64,000 bases of DNA from contig JAFQZM010000037.1 of assembly GCA_017405875.1 (NCBI GenBank), positions 38,448 to 102,447 of the forward strand, in the 5' to 3' direction. Under the pieces are notes generated by a model. That model was given only the letters and a program-made list of their open reading frames with translations, made no database searches and had not been told where the DNA came from. The first letter of the stretch is position 1. Each line of letters begins with the position of its first letter. The translations under genes and the position numbers were made by a program. Positions 15,018 through 23,522 of this stretch are shown piece after piece. The stretch is from a bacterium (GTDB lineage: Bacteria > UBP6 > UBA1177).

Positions 15018-17087
15018 CTATTCGTCTTTGTTGTCTTTGTTTGCTTCGTATTCGTCGATGATCTTCTTCTGGATGTCAGCGGGAACCTGTTCGTAGTGGT
15101 CGTATTTGATGGTGTAGGTTCCGCGGCCGTTTGTCATCGAACGGAGCTGAGTCGAATATCCGTGAACTTCTTTGAGAGGAACGAGTGCTTTGATGACTGT
15201 GAGTCTGCCTTCGCTCTCCATGCCCTGCGGTTTGCCGCGGCGGCTGGAGATATCACCCATTACCGAACCTGCGAATTCTTCAGGAACGGTGATCTTGATC
15301 TCGTAGATGGGTTCAAGGATTATCGGGTTAGCTCTCTTGACGGCGTCTTTGAATGCCATCTGAGCAGCTTTTTTGAACGCGACTTCCTTACTGTCAACGG
15401 GGTGTTCCTTACCGTCGTTGAGTGTTACTTTGCAGTTGATGAATTTGCAGCCCGAAAGAACGCCTTCAGCGAGAACTTCGCGGATACCTTTTTCAACTGC
15501 GGGGATGAATCTGCCGGAAATTACGCCGCCGACGATAGCGTCAACGAATTCGAATTCGCTTTCGCTGTTCGGTTCGAGAACGATGTTGACTTCTGCGAAT
15601 TCGCCCGATCCGCCCGACTGTTTTTTGTGACGGTAACGTGCTTCTGCTTTTCCTTTGATCGTTTCTCTGTAGGGGATTCTCGGTTCAAGTATTTTGACGT
15701 CAAGTCCGAACTGGTTCTTGATTTTCTTTGCAAGGACTTCGAGGTGAAGTTCGCCGAGACCGTCAACGAAAAGCTGTTTGAGCTCGGGATCGTTGACCAT
15801 TCTGAACGATGCGTCTTCGATCTGCATCTTTTTGATAGCAGCTGCGACTTTATCGGTATCTTCCTTCGAAGCACCTGCGAATGCGCCGCGGACGATTGCT
15901 TCGGGCCATTCGATGAGCGGGAACGGATAAACTTCGGCAGCTTTGTTGTCGGAGAACTGATCTCCCGTTTTGCTGTTTTTAAGTTTAACGGTTACAGCGA
16001 TCTGACCTGCAACGACATTTTTGATCGGGAATCTGTCTTTGCCTCTCGTGTAGAAAAGCTGACCGAATTTTTCAGCCGATGCCGAGGACATATTGTAAAC
16101 GTCTGCGCCTTCTGCAAGGTTGCCCTGAAGAAGTTTGAATGCATAGACTTCGCCGAACTGTGGGATCGAGTTGACTTTGAAGATGATGCCTTTCGTTACG
16201 GAATCATCATTCGTGTCAATTTCGCCTTCGCCGAACTGCATGATCTTGCCTTCCGGTGACGGGAAGAAGTCAACGACTGAATCAAGAACGATGTCAACGC
16301 CGATACCTTTGTTCGGTGCGCCGAAGAATACCGGATAGATCGTTCCGTTCGAGAAAGCCTTGTGGAGACCGGTGTTGATCTCTTCTTCCGAAAGCGAACC
16401 TTCGTCGAAGTATTTGGTCATAAGCTCTTCATCGCTCTCGGCAACTGCTTCCATGAGCTTTTCCTTGAGTTCTGCGACTTTGTCTGCGAACTGAGCCGGG
16501 ATTTCGCTTTCCGAAGCTCTTTTGCCGTTAGCGTATTTAACGAGTTTGCCTTTGAAAATGTCGATGATCGAATCCGCGTTCTGGCCGGTTGCAGCCGGAT
16601 AGGTGATCGGAGCGAGCGAAATTTCGAGTTCTTTCGCGATGCTGTCGAAAGCCGATTCAAGGTTTATGTTGTCACGGTCTACTTCGTTGATGAAGAAAGC
16701 GATCGATTTTCCGAGTCTTTTCGCAAGTTTGAAAGCCTTTTCGGTACCAGCGTCGATGCCGGTCGAGCCTTCAACGGTAAGAAGAGCTGCTTCGCAGAAA
16801 GGCATTGAAGCTGCAAGTTCGCCGCCGAAATCGAAGTATCCGGGAGTATCAATGAAGGTGAGGAGATTCTGTTTGTACTCAACTGAGTTGATTGATGCAG
16901 AAATCGAAATTCCTCTGTTTTTCTCTTCTTCGGTGAAGTCCGAAACGGTGTTTCCGTCAGTGACAGTTCCCTGTCTGTTGATTGCGCCTGCGTTGTAAAG
17001 CAGCGATTCGACGAGAGTCGTTTTTCCCGATGTGCCGTGTCCTGCGACACAAACGTTGCGTAAAGAGCTTTTGTTGAAATCAGCCAT
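15018..17087 (-). CDS. Elongation factor G-like GTPase (EF-G2 type paralogue)
   Basis: Translational GTPase with EF-G domain order, 689 aa. The G1 motif is GHGTSGKTT rather than the AHIDAGKTT of canonical EF-G. G3 is DTPGYFDF (Tyr in place of the catalytic His of DTPGHVDF), and G4 is NEVD instead of NKMD. These changes mark the EF-G2/FusA2-like group, whose role is less certain than ribosome translocation. The His substitution suggests altered GTP hydrolysis. Strong AGGAGGAAC before the ATG. Followed by a terminator. Codon use matches highly expressed housekeeping genes. Confidence 0.85.
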   Translation of the reverse strand: MADFNKSSLRNVCVAGHGTSGKTTLVESLLYNAGAINRQGTVTDGNTVSDFTEEEKNRGISISASINSVEYKQNLLTFIDTPGYFDFGGELAASMPFCEAALLTVEGSTGIDAGTEKAFKLAKRLGKSIAFFINEVDRDNINLESAFDSIAKELEISLAPITYPAATGQNADSIIDIFKGKLVKYANGKRASESEIPAQFADKVAELKEKLMEAVAESDEELMTKYFDEGSLSEEEINTGLHKAFSNGTIYPVFFGAPNKGIGVDIVLDSVVDFFPSPEGKIMQFGEGEIDTNDDSVTKGIIFKVNSIPQFGEVYAFKLLQGNLAEGADVYNMSSASAEKFGQLFYTRGKDRFPIKNVVAGQIAVTVKLKNSKTGDQFSDNKAAEVYPFPLIEWPEAIVRGAFAGASKEDTDKVAAAIKKMQIEDASFRMVNDPELKQLFVDGLGELHLEVLAKKIKNQFGLDVKILEPRIPYRETIKGKAEARYRHKKQSGGSGEFAEVNIVLEPNSESEFEFVDAIVGGVISGRFIPAVEKGIREVLAEGVLSGCKFINCKVTLNDGKEHPVDSKEVAFKKAAQMAFKDAVKRANPIILEPIYEIKITVPEEFAGSVMGDISSRRGKPQGMESEGRLTVIKALVPLKEVHGYSTQLRSMTNGRGTYTIKYDHYEQVPADIQKKIIDEYEANKDNKDE

Positions 17088-17220
17088 CTGTTCCTCCTAT
17101 ATTGGCTAAAAAAATAACAATTATCAGCTGTTAAGTCATTCCCGATGCCGGAAAACGCGATGCCGGCATAGAAAGTCCGCTAAAAGCGCGAAATATTACT
17201 CTTTTTTTGATTTATTGCAA

Positions 17221-17970
17221 TTATTTTTTTATCTGCCGGCGGGGATCGATCTTCAGTTTTTTGATTTTCTGAGTCAGAGTGTTGCGGTGGACGCTTAGGA
17301 ATTCAGCCGTTTTTGAAACCGAGCCGCCGCAGTATTTCAGTGACTCTTCGATGAAAACTCCTTCGACCGAATCAATGAAAAGCTGATAAATTTTTCCGGC
17401 ATTCGACTCTTTGCCGAGGTCATCGAAAAGGTTGCCGATTTTTGCCCTTAAAATCTCGGTCGCGCTGTAGTTCGAGAGTATTCTTCCGATATTCTGGTAA
17501 GGCAGCAGTTTGTAGCCGTCTTCCGTTCCGACGACACGTTTGAGTTCCTGGATGTTGAAAGGCCACCAGTAGGATGAAAGCAGATGAAGCGCGTCTTTTT
17601 CATACCAGCGCGTCGAGACTACGCCTCCTTCCTGAATGAAGTATTCGATAAGTTCCGACATGTCGCCTTTGCGTTCACGAAGCGGCAGCAGCCAGAGCGA
17701 AGCGGTGAATTTTCCGGCACGCATATCGAAAAGAGCGCGGTTTTCGGTGATGAAAACGAGACCGTTTTTTCTGAAATCCTCTATTTTTTTGACGCGGATG
17801 ATGTTTTTTTCAGCTTCGTCTTTGCCTATTTTCGAAGCGATAAGCCCTGCCAGAAAGCCTTTTCCGGTGCCGGGTTCGCCGCCTATGAGATAAGTTCCGC
17901 CAGGCTCGGCGCTGCGCAGCAGTTTTCTCATCTCTTTTGCAGTTTCGCTTTGTCCGAGAATTTTCTTCAT
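17221..17970 (-). CDS. Reduced NtrC-like AAA+ protein with Fis-type HTH
   Basis: 249 aa. An N-terminal P-loop GGEPGTGKG (residues about 28-36) and a segment ending LPLRERKGDMSELIEYFI match sigma-54 activators. The GAFTGA loop needed to contact sigma-54 is absent, and the AAA+ core is far shorter than the usual 240 residues. The C-terminal 45 residues form a Fis-type helix-turn-helix (VSKTAEFLSVHRNTLTQKIKKL). Probably a DNA-binding regulator that no longer activates sigma-54. Its ATG overlaps the dus stop by 4 nt. The pairing mirrors the dusB-fis and nifR3-ntrBC arrangements of proteobacteria. Confidence 0.75.
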   Translation of the reverse strand: MKKILGQSETAKEMRKLLRSAEPGGTYLIGGEPGTGKGFLAGLIASKIGKDEAEKNIIRVKKIEDFRKNGLVFITENRALFDMRAGKFTASLWLLPLRERKGDMSELIEYFIQEGGVVSTRWYEKDALHLLSSYWWPFNIQELKRVVGTEDGYKLLPYQNIGRILSNYSATEILRAKIGNLFDDLGKESNAGKIYQLFIDSVEGVFIEESLKYCGGSVSKTAEFLSVHRNTLTQKIKKLKIDPRRQIKK

Positions 17971-18878
17971 AATTTTATTTCAAAGAAATCTTCAATAATT
18001 TTAACAACTTTTTTGATGTCGTTGTCGAGGTCGAAAATAGATTTTCTGAATTCGGCGCTTCCGTGAAATCCCGAAGAATACCACGAAGCGTGCCGCCTGA
18101 TCATCGTGTGTGCGGTTTTCGTGTCAAGTTCCAGATAATATTGGAAATGCTTTTTCATCATCTCCTTTTTTTCTTCAATGCTCACTGTTTCACCTTTGAG
18201 TTCGCGGAATATCCACGGTTTTCCGAGTGCGCCTCGCCCGACCATGACTCCTGCGATTTTCGTTCCCTTGAATCTGTCGAGATCGTCAATCTGTCTGATG
18301 TCGCCTGAATGGAAGACCGGTATCGGCAGTTTTTCGGCAAGTTTTATCGAAACGTCAAAATCGCATGTCCCGGACGAGAACATATCGGTCCTGAGACGCG
18401 GATGAATTGTGAGAAAATCGGCGCCGTTATCCACTGCCTCGGCTGCACAGCGCTCGTAATTCGGAGTCTTGAACCCTTTTCTTATCTTGACTGAAAGCGG
18501 AAGATCGGTGACGCTGCGGAGAGTTTTTACGATCTTTCCGAGTCTTTCGGGGTCGTCCATGAGGGCAGAACCGGCGCGCGCCGCAACGACTTTTCTAACC
18601 GGACACCCTGCATTTATGTCGATTCCGGCAGGTTTTACCAGTTCCAGAATCTTTTCGGCAGCTTCTTTCATGACCTCGGGATCACCGCCGAAAAACTGCA
18701 GAAAAGTTTTCGGCTCCGATTCATCGATTTCCGAAAGAGAGATGGTTTTTCTGTTGCGAAGAGTGACTGCTTTAGCAGAAATCATCTCGCTGAAACAGCC
18801 GTCAGCACCGCCTTCGTAGCTTAGCATCCTGAATTCCTTCGAAGTTATTTCCGCGAGAGGGGCAAAATATATTTCCAA
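17967..18878 (-). CDS. dus: tRNA-dihydrouridine synthase (Dus family)
   Basis: FMN-dependent reduction of uridines in tRNA D-loops. About 303 aa. Motifs are the N-terminal YFAPLAEITSKEFR, INAGCPVRKVVAARAGSALM with the catalytic Cys, SVKIRKGF, TIHPRLR, and GVMVGRGALGKPWIF. I prefer the TTG at 18878, because AAGGCGG lies correctly before it and the protein then begins at the conserved family N-terminus. A GTG at 18905 is the alternative. First gene of a two-gene operon with the Fis-like regulator. Confidence 0.9.
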   Translation of the reverse strand: MEIYFAPLAEITSKEFRMLSYEGGADGCFSEMISAKAVTLRNRKTISLSEIDESEPKTFLQFFGGDPEVMKEAAEKILELVKPAGIDINAGCPVRKVVAARAGSALMDDPERLGKIVKTLRSVTDLPLSVKIRKGFKTPNYERCAAEAVDNGADFLTIHPRLRTDMFSSGTCDFDVSIKLAEKLPIPVFHSGDIRQIDDLDRFKGTKIAGVMVGRGALGKPWIFRELKGETVSIEEKKEMMKKHFQYYLELDTKTAHTMIRRHASWYSSGFHGSAEFRKSIFDLDNDIKKVVKIIEDFFEIKL

Positions 18879-18900
18879 AATGCACCGCCTTAAAAGAGTT

Positions 18901-18945
18901 TGCACAAAAAACTGTGCATTATAGCATAAAATCCGATCACTGCAA
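18901..18945 (-). promoter_or_regulatory. dus promoter and overlapping dyad
   Basis: On the minus strand, TTGCAG (18940-18945) and TATAAT (18918-18923) with a 16-bp spacer. Just downstream lies the perfect dyad TGCACA-N6-TGTGCA (18901-18918), with the same 6+6+6 geometry as the dyad in the glyQ promoter. It could be an operator or a 5' mRNA hairpin. Confidence 0.55.
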
Positions 18946-18952
18946 ATCAGCG

Positions 18953-18980
18953 TGGATTTTCCCGAAAAAGCGGCTATAAT
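18953..18980 (+). promoter_or_regulatory. Probable promoter of the hybrid kinase gene
   Basis: TATAAT at 18975-18980, 30 bp before the start, with a weak -35 (TGGATT, 18953-18958) at 16 bp. It is divergent from the dus promoter. Confidence 0.45.
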
Positions 18981-19009
18981 GCTCTGCTTTTTGTTTTTCA
19001 GAGGTGCGA

Positions 19010-20821
19010 ATGTCGATAAATATAAGAAAAGGTCTAGATGCGGAGTTGTTGAAAAAATTCGATATAGACAACGATTTCAGCAACTTCAAAAGGTCGATCC
19101 ACATTTCGATTGCGCTGACGGTTATAAATTTTCCTCTGCTCATCATGGATATTTACAGGTATTTGTATTCGAGGGAGCTTTTTTCGCAATACGGATACAC
19201 TGAAATAACCGTAATTCATTTTATTTCATGTATTGTCTTTCCTGCGATATTCATTGCGGGCAGAGTCATAACCGGAAACGGCACGCTGCCTCCGGAAAGT
19301 CCGTTTTACAAATATTTCTGGCGTGTTTTCTTCTCATCGGCTTATCTTTATGCTCTTACGACTTCAGCCCCATGCCTTGATCTTTATCAGAATCTGACGA
19401 CGCTCTTTGTCGCAGTTCTTGTTCTCGCATCGTCGTTCAAGATAAGGATGAGAGAGTATCTTGCACATTCTCTGCTTTTGTGTTGTCTGGATCTTTTTTC
19501 AATCTGGATTTTTGTTCCTGGTGTCGCGAAAATTTACCCCGGAATAATTTCCGACGTCACGAGTACTATCGTGGTTGCCATATTCATAAATTACATTGCA
19601 TACAGCGAAAGTCTGAAATCTTTTCTAAACAAAATCAACTTTGAAAAGGAGCAGGCTGAAAAAATCGTCGAGAGAGAGGCGAACAAAGCTAAATCGGAGT
19701 TCTTGGCCAACATGAGCCACGAAATCAGAACTCCGATAAACGGAATACACGGAATGCTTGCAATGCTTCAGGAAGAGCCACTGACCGAAAATCAGAAAGA
19801 CTACATAAAATACGCACAGTCAAGTTGCGAAGTGCTTATCAACATAGTGAACGACCTTTTCGACATGGTTCTTATCAAGTCGGGTAAAATCGTTCTTGAC
19901 AACAAGCCCTATTCTCTGGCGGAACTGGTGAATGCATCGGTTTCGACTGTAAATCATCAGAAAATAAAGGATATAGAATTCAGGATAAGTATCGACAACT
20001 CTCTTCCGAAGTTCGTGCTCGGCGATAAAAACAGGGTGGCGCAGATTCTCAACAATCTGCTTTCGAATGCGTGGAAATTCACGTCTGCGGGAAGTATTTC
20101 GGTCGACTGCCGCAGAATAATAGAGGATAACGGCGAATTTATCCGTTTTGAAGTCAAAGACACCGGTATCGGCATACCTCAGGACAAAATCAATTTCGTT
20201 TTTGACAACTTTTTTCAGATCGATTCCACTCTGAAAAAGAAATACCGCGGTGCCGGACTAGGACTTGCCATCTGCAGGAATCTGGTTGACATGATGGGAG
20301 GAAAAATATCCGTAAGATCGAACAGTCCGGAACCCGGAACGACTTTTGCCTTCCTGCTTCCGCTGGTTCTTCCCGATGAAAGCTGGGAGAAAGTCGAAAC
20401 GCAGTATGTGGCTATGCCGAAAGATTTTCTCGCCGGAAAAAGCGTGCTTTGTGCCGAAGACAACGAGACGAACCTGAAATTCATAACGAATATTCTGAGC
20501 AGGCGCGGTGCGAATATCCGTACTGCTTCTGACGGAAAGATTGCACTCGGCATAATGGAAAAAAACGATTTCGACATTGTTCTGCTCGACATCAGGATGC
20601 CTGTCATGGACGGTATAGAAACTATCAAAACCATCAGAGAACTTGAAAAGAACGGCGGAGGTTATACTCCTGTAATTGCTGTTACGACATACACGATGAA
20701 GAAAAACAGGGATATGATAATGAGTAACGGTTTCGACGGATATTTGTCAAAGCCGTTTTCCGAAGCCGATCTGATGCTTGAAATTTATAACAACATCAAC
20801 AAAAAACGGAGTTCAGAATGA
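19010..20821 (+). CDS. Hybrid sensor histidine kinase/response regulator
   Basis: About 603 aa membrane signalling protein. The N-terminal 200 residues contain about six hydrophobic segments and no recognised ligand domain. A short coiled linker leads to HisKA with the phospho-acceptor His in MSHEIRTPINGIHGML, then HATPase with N (NNLLSNAWKF), G1 (DTGIGIP) and G2 (GAGLGLAIC) boxes, then a receiver with AEDNETN acids and phospho-acceptor Asp in VLLDIRMPVMDG. No output domain is present. The ATG at 19010 is preferred over GTG 19004, with AGAGGT just upstream. The stop overlaps the next lipoprotein gene by 4 nt, so they are co-translated. Confidence 0.93.
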   Translation: MSINIRKGLDAELLKKFDIDNDFSNFKRSIHISIALTVINFPLLIMDIYRYLYSRELFSQYGYTEITVIHFISCIVFPAIFIAGRVITGNGTLPPESPFYKYFWRVFFSSAYLYALTTSAPCLDLYQNLTTLFVAVLVLASSFKIRMREYLAHSLLLCCLDLFSIWIFVPGVAKIYPGIISDVTSTIVVAIFINYIAYSESLKSFLNKINFEKEQAEKIVEREANKAKSEFLANMSHEIRTPINGIHGMLAMLQEEPLTENQKDYIKYAQSSCEVLINIVNDLFDMVLIKSGKIVLDNKPYSLAELVNASVSTVNHQKIKDIEFRISIDNSLPKFVLGDKNRVAQILNNLLSNAWKFTSAGSISVDCRRIIEDNGEFIRFEVKDTGIGIPQDKINFVFDNFFQIDSTLKKKYRGAGLGLAICRNLVDMMGGKISVRSNSPEPGTTFAFLLPLVLPDESWEKVETQYVAMPKDFLAGKSVLCAEDNETNLKFITNILSRRGANIRTASDGKIALGIMEKNDFDIVLLDIRMPVMDGIETIKTIRELEKNGGGYTPVIAVTTYTMKKNRDMIMSNGFDGYLSKPFSEADLMLEIYNNINKKRSSE

Positions 20822-21888
20822 AAAAAACAGCTCTCCTTTTTATCTTTTTGGCCTTTATTTTCGCAGCATGCGGAAGCGATGACGAGGAAGAAACCAATGT
20901 AAACGACAATGAGAATGAAAACACGGAAAATCCGGATGATTCTCTTCCTGATGTGATAATTGACAACGGGCAGGAAACACCGGATGAAGACGCCGAAGAG
21001 ACGCCGGAATCCGTCTGTTATGCCGGAGGCGCACTACTTTATGAAGGCGATTCACAATTCAAACTGTGCTCCGGCGACAGCGGAAAATTCCAGAAACAGC
21101 TCTGCAAAAACGGAAAGTGGGTCGATGAGGGAGAGTGCGTTTCGGGAAGTGTCACAATTGCTGCCGGTTCTTTCAAAATGGGCTGTGACAAAGATGTCGA
21201 GGGAAACTGCCCGGAAGACGCCGAACCTGTGCATGAAGTAGCGCTTTCAAGCTATGCTATGGACAAATTCGAAGTTCCGGTCGAACTTTTCGAGCTCTGC
21301 ATTGCCGAAAATGTCTGCACGAATGATGATCCTGAAAAACCGCACTACCGCACATCGTCCGATTCATACCAGTGCAATATCGGAAATCCCGAAAGAAAAA
21401 ATCATCCTGCAAACTGTGTAACGTGGTACGGCGCAAAGGCTTACTGCGAATGGCTCGGAAAGCGCCTCCCGACAGAAGCAGAGTGGGAAAATGCCGCGAA
21501 GTCGGGCAAAGTTCAGATCTATCCGTGGGGAAACACGCCCGCTGCAAGCTGCGACAACACCGTAATGAAAGGAAGCGCCAACGGATGCGGCTCAAATACG
21601 ACATCTCCGATCGGCTCGAAAGCCGCAGGCGTTTCGGAACAGGGGATTTTCGACCTTTCGGGAAACGTCTCGGAATATACAGGCGACTGGTATGAAAAGA
21701 AGTTCTATTCAACTGAAGAAGCGTCAAAAGCCGATCCTCTTGGTCCGGATGAACCCGAAAAAGACAAGTTTAAAGTCTTTCGCGGCGGCTCTTATATTTA
21801 CGGCGAAAATCATACACGTTCGTCGTTCCGGGGTTCGGCAAAACTTGATGCCATGGATACGGACTTCGGTTTCAGATGCGTAAAATAA
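20818..21888 (+). CDS. SUMF1/formylglycine-generating-enzyme-like lipoprotein
   Basis: 356 aa. Lipoprotein signal with Cys in AFIFAACGS, then an acidic Asn/Glu/Asp linker to about residue 65, then a SUMF1-like domain: GSFKMGC, FEVPVELFELC, the WYGAKAYCEWLGKRLPTEAEWENA core, YPWGN, GIFDLSGNVSEYTGDWY, and the terminal FRGGSY...FGFRCVK. The domain probably serves as a structural or ligand-binding module here. Active-site Cys pairs of true FGE are not evident. Translationally coupled to the hybrid kinase, so the two may belong to one signalling or surface pathway. Confidence 0.85.
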   Translation: MKKTALLFIFLAFIFAACGSDDEEETNVNDNENENTENPDDSLPDVIIDNGQETPDEDAEETPESVCYAGGALLYEGDSQFKLCSGDSGKFQKQLCKNGKWVDEGECVSGSVTIAAGSFKMGCDKDVEGNCPEDAEPVHEVALSSYAMDKFEVPVELFELCIAENVCTNDDPEKPHYRTSSDSYQCNIGNPERKNHPANCVTWYGAKAYCEWLGKRLPTEAEWENAAKSGKVQIYPWGNTPAASCDNTVMKGSANGCGSNTTSPIGSKAAGVSEQGIFDLSGNVSEYTGDWYEKKFYSTEEASKADPLGPDEPEKDKFKVFRGGSYIYGENHTRSSFRGSAKLDAMDTDFGFRCVK

Positions 21889-21900
21889 ACGGAGCGAAAA

Positions 21901-23502
21901 ATGCAGAGTGAAAAATTCCCGCTTGTTTTCGCAGGTCACGTCGACCACGGAAAAAGCACGATAATAGGCAGGCTTCTGAGCGAAACGGGAAGCCTTCCCG
22001 AAGGAAAGCTCGAAGCGATAAAAAATTACTGCAAAATCAATTCGCGCCCGTTTGAATACGCCTTTCTCATCGATGCGCTCAAAGACGAGCAGTCGCAGGG
22101 GATAACGATCGACACCGCGCGTGTTTTTTTCAGCACGAAAAAGCGCGATTTCGTAATAATCGATGCTCCCGGACACATCGAATTTTTGAAAAACATGGTG
22201 ACCGGAGCAAGCAGGGCTGAAGCAGCTTTTTTAGTCATTGCGGCAGATGAGGGAGTCCGCGAAAATTCAAGGCGCCACGGCTACATGCTTTCGATTCTGG
22301 GAATCAGACAGATCGTCGTTTTAGTCAACAAAATGGATCTCGTCGGTTATTCCGAAGAGGTTTTCAACAAAATCAGGGACGAATACACCGCATTCCTTGA
22401 TGAAATCGGAATAAAACCGCTCGGATTTGTTCCGGTAAGCGGCATAAACGGAGTCAACATAAGCTTGAAAAGCCCCGAAACACCATGGTATGACGGCAAA
22501 ACGCTGTATGAATTTCTCGATGTTTTCAAAGCGAAGGAGCACAGCGCGAAACAGTCTTTCAGAATGTTTCTTCAGGACATCTACCGATTCACTGAAAGCG
22601 GCGACAACCGCAGGATCTATGCGGGAACGGTGAACAGCGGAACATTGAAAAAAGGGGATGAAGTCGTTTTTTACCCGTCAGGCAAAAAAAGCAGGATTGC
22701 AAAGATAGAAACATTTCCTGAAAGTGATAAAACCTCAGTCGAAGCAGGGTCTGCGGCTGGTTTCACGCTGGAAGAACAGATTTATGCCGTCCGCGGAGAA
22801 CTTGTCGCAAAGGCAACTGAGCCTGCACCGCTCTGCGCATCACGCTTCAGCGCCGCTGTATTCTGGCTCGGCAGCGAGCCTTTGAGCAAAAACCGCACAT
22901 ACTTCATCAAAGTCGGAACCGCGCGGACGACTTTGAGGCTTGTCGAAGTGACGAAACTTATCGACACATCGTCTCTTGAAAGCAAGAGAGGATCTGAAGT
23001 AGGGAAGTTCGAGGCTGCCGAGTGCATTTTCGAAGCGGGCAAACCTATCGCATTCGATCTAATCGGCGACAACCAGGAAACGGGAAGATTCGTTATTGTC
23101 GGAGACTATGAGATCAGAGGCGGAGGAATAATACTCAAACCCTTATCCGATGCACCTTCCGCGGCAAAAATCGACGAGTCGGTGCGTGAGCGCAGATTTG
23201 GTCATAAAGCTGCGGTTATCGCTGTTGACAGTGAAAATTTTGCAGTAGAACTTGAAAAAAATCTCTTTGCACTCGGAGCTTTCGTCTGTTATTTCCCCGA
23301 TCTTGACATATCGCGAAACCTGCATGAATTGGAGCTTCTTATGAAGTCGGGAATGCTTGTCATCGTTAAATCTAAGGGTAATGATCATGAAAACGTCAAA
23401 AACGGAGAAAACCTAGAATTCATGCGCCTTTCAGAGGATAAAAACGGCTCAGTCGAAGCCGCTGTCAACGAACTCAGAGCTTCTGGAATTTTAGGGTTAT
23501 AA
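21901..23502 (+). CDS. CysN-like GTPase with degenerate APS-kinase-like tail
   Basis: 533 aa. The N-terminal GTPase is complete: GHVDHGKST (12-20), switch region [10 protein letters not shown] (62-71), DAPGH (88-92), NKMD (143-146), followed by two EF-Tu-like beta barrels. This matches the large subunit of sulfate adenylyltransferase (CysN/NodQ). The C-terminal 105 residues align in pattern with the APS kinase (CysC) part of CysNC fusions: [13 protein letters not shown], then [12 protein letters not shown]. The P-loop GLSGSGKST expected between them is missing, so the kinase is almost certainly inactive. No cysD partner is present within the window. It starts 12 nt after the SUMF1-like gene. 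Confidence 0.8.
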   Translation: MQSEKFPLVFAGHVDHGKSTIIGRLLSETGSLPEGKLEAIKNYCKINSRPFEYAFLIDALKDEQSQGITIDTARVFFSTKKRDFVIIDAPGHIEFLKNMVTGASRAEAAFLVIAADEGVRENSRRHGYMLSILGIRQIVVLVNKMDLVGYSEEVFNKIRDEYTAFLDEIGIKPLGFVPVSGINGVNISLKSPETPWYDGKTLYEFLDVFKAKEHSAKQSFRMFLQDIYRFTESGDNRRIYAGTVNSGTLKKGDEVVFYPSGKKSRIAKIETFPESDKTSVEAGSAAGFTLEEQIYAVRGELVAKATEPAPLCASRFSAAVFWLGSEPLSKNRTYFIKVGTARTTLRLVEVTKLIDTSSLESKRGSEVGKFEAAECIFEAGKPIAFDLIGDNQETGRFVIVGDYEIRGGGIILKPLSDAPSAAKIDESVRERRFGHKAAVIAVDSENFAVELEKNLFALGAFVCYFPDLDISRNLHELELLMKSGMLVIVKSKGNDHENVKNGENLEFMRLSEDKNGSVEAAVNELRASGILGL

Positions 23503-23522
23503 TCCATTTTATGGAGGTCGGT

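Noticed and set aside
15096..16259. Long reading frame opposite the EF-G paralogue
   Set aside because: Composition (Phe/Cys/Ser-rich, no family pattern) is that of the antisense of a biased coding gene, and no ribosome site precedes it.
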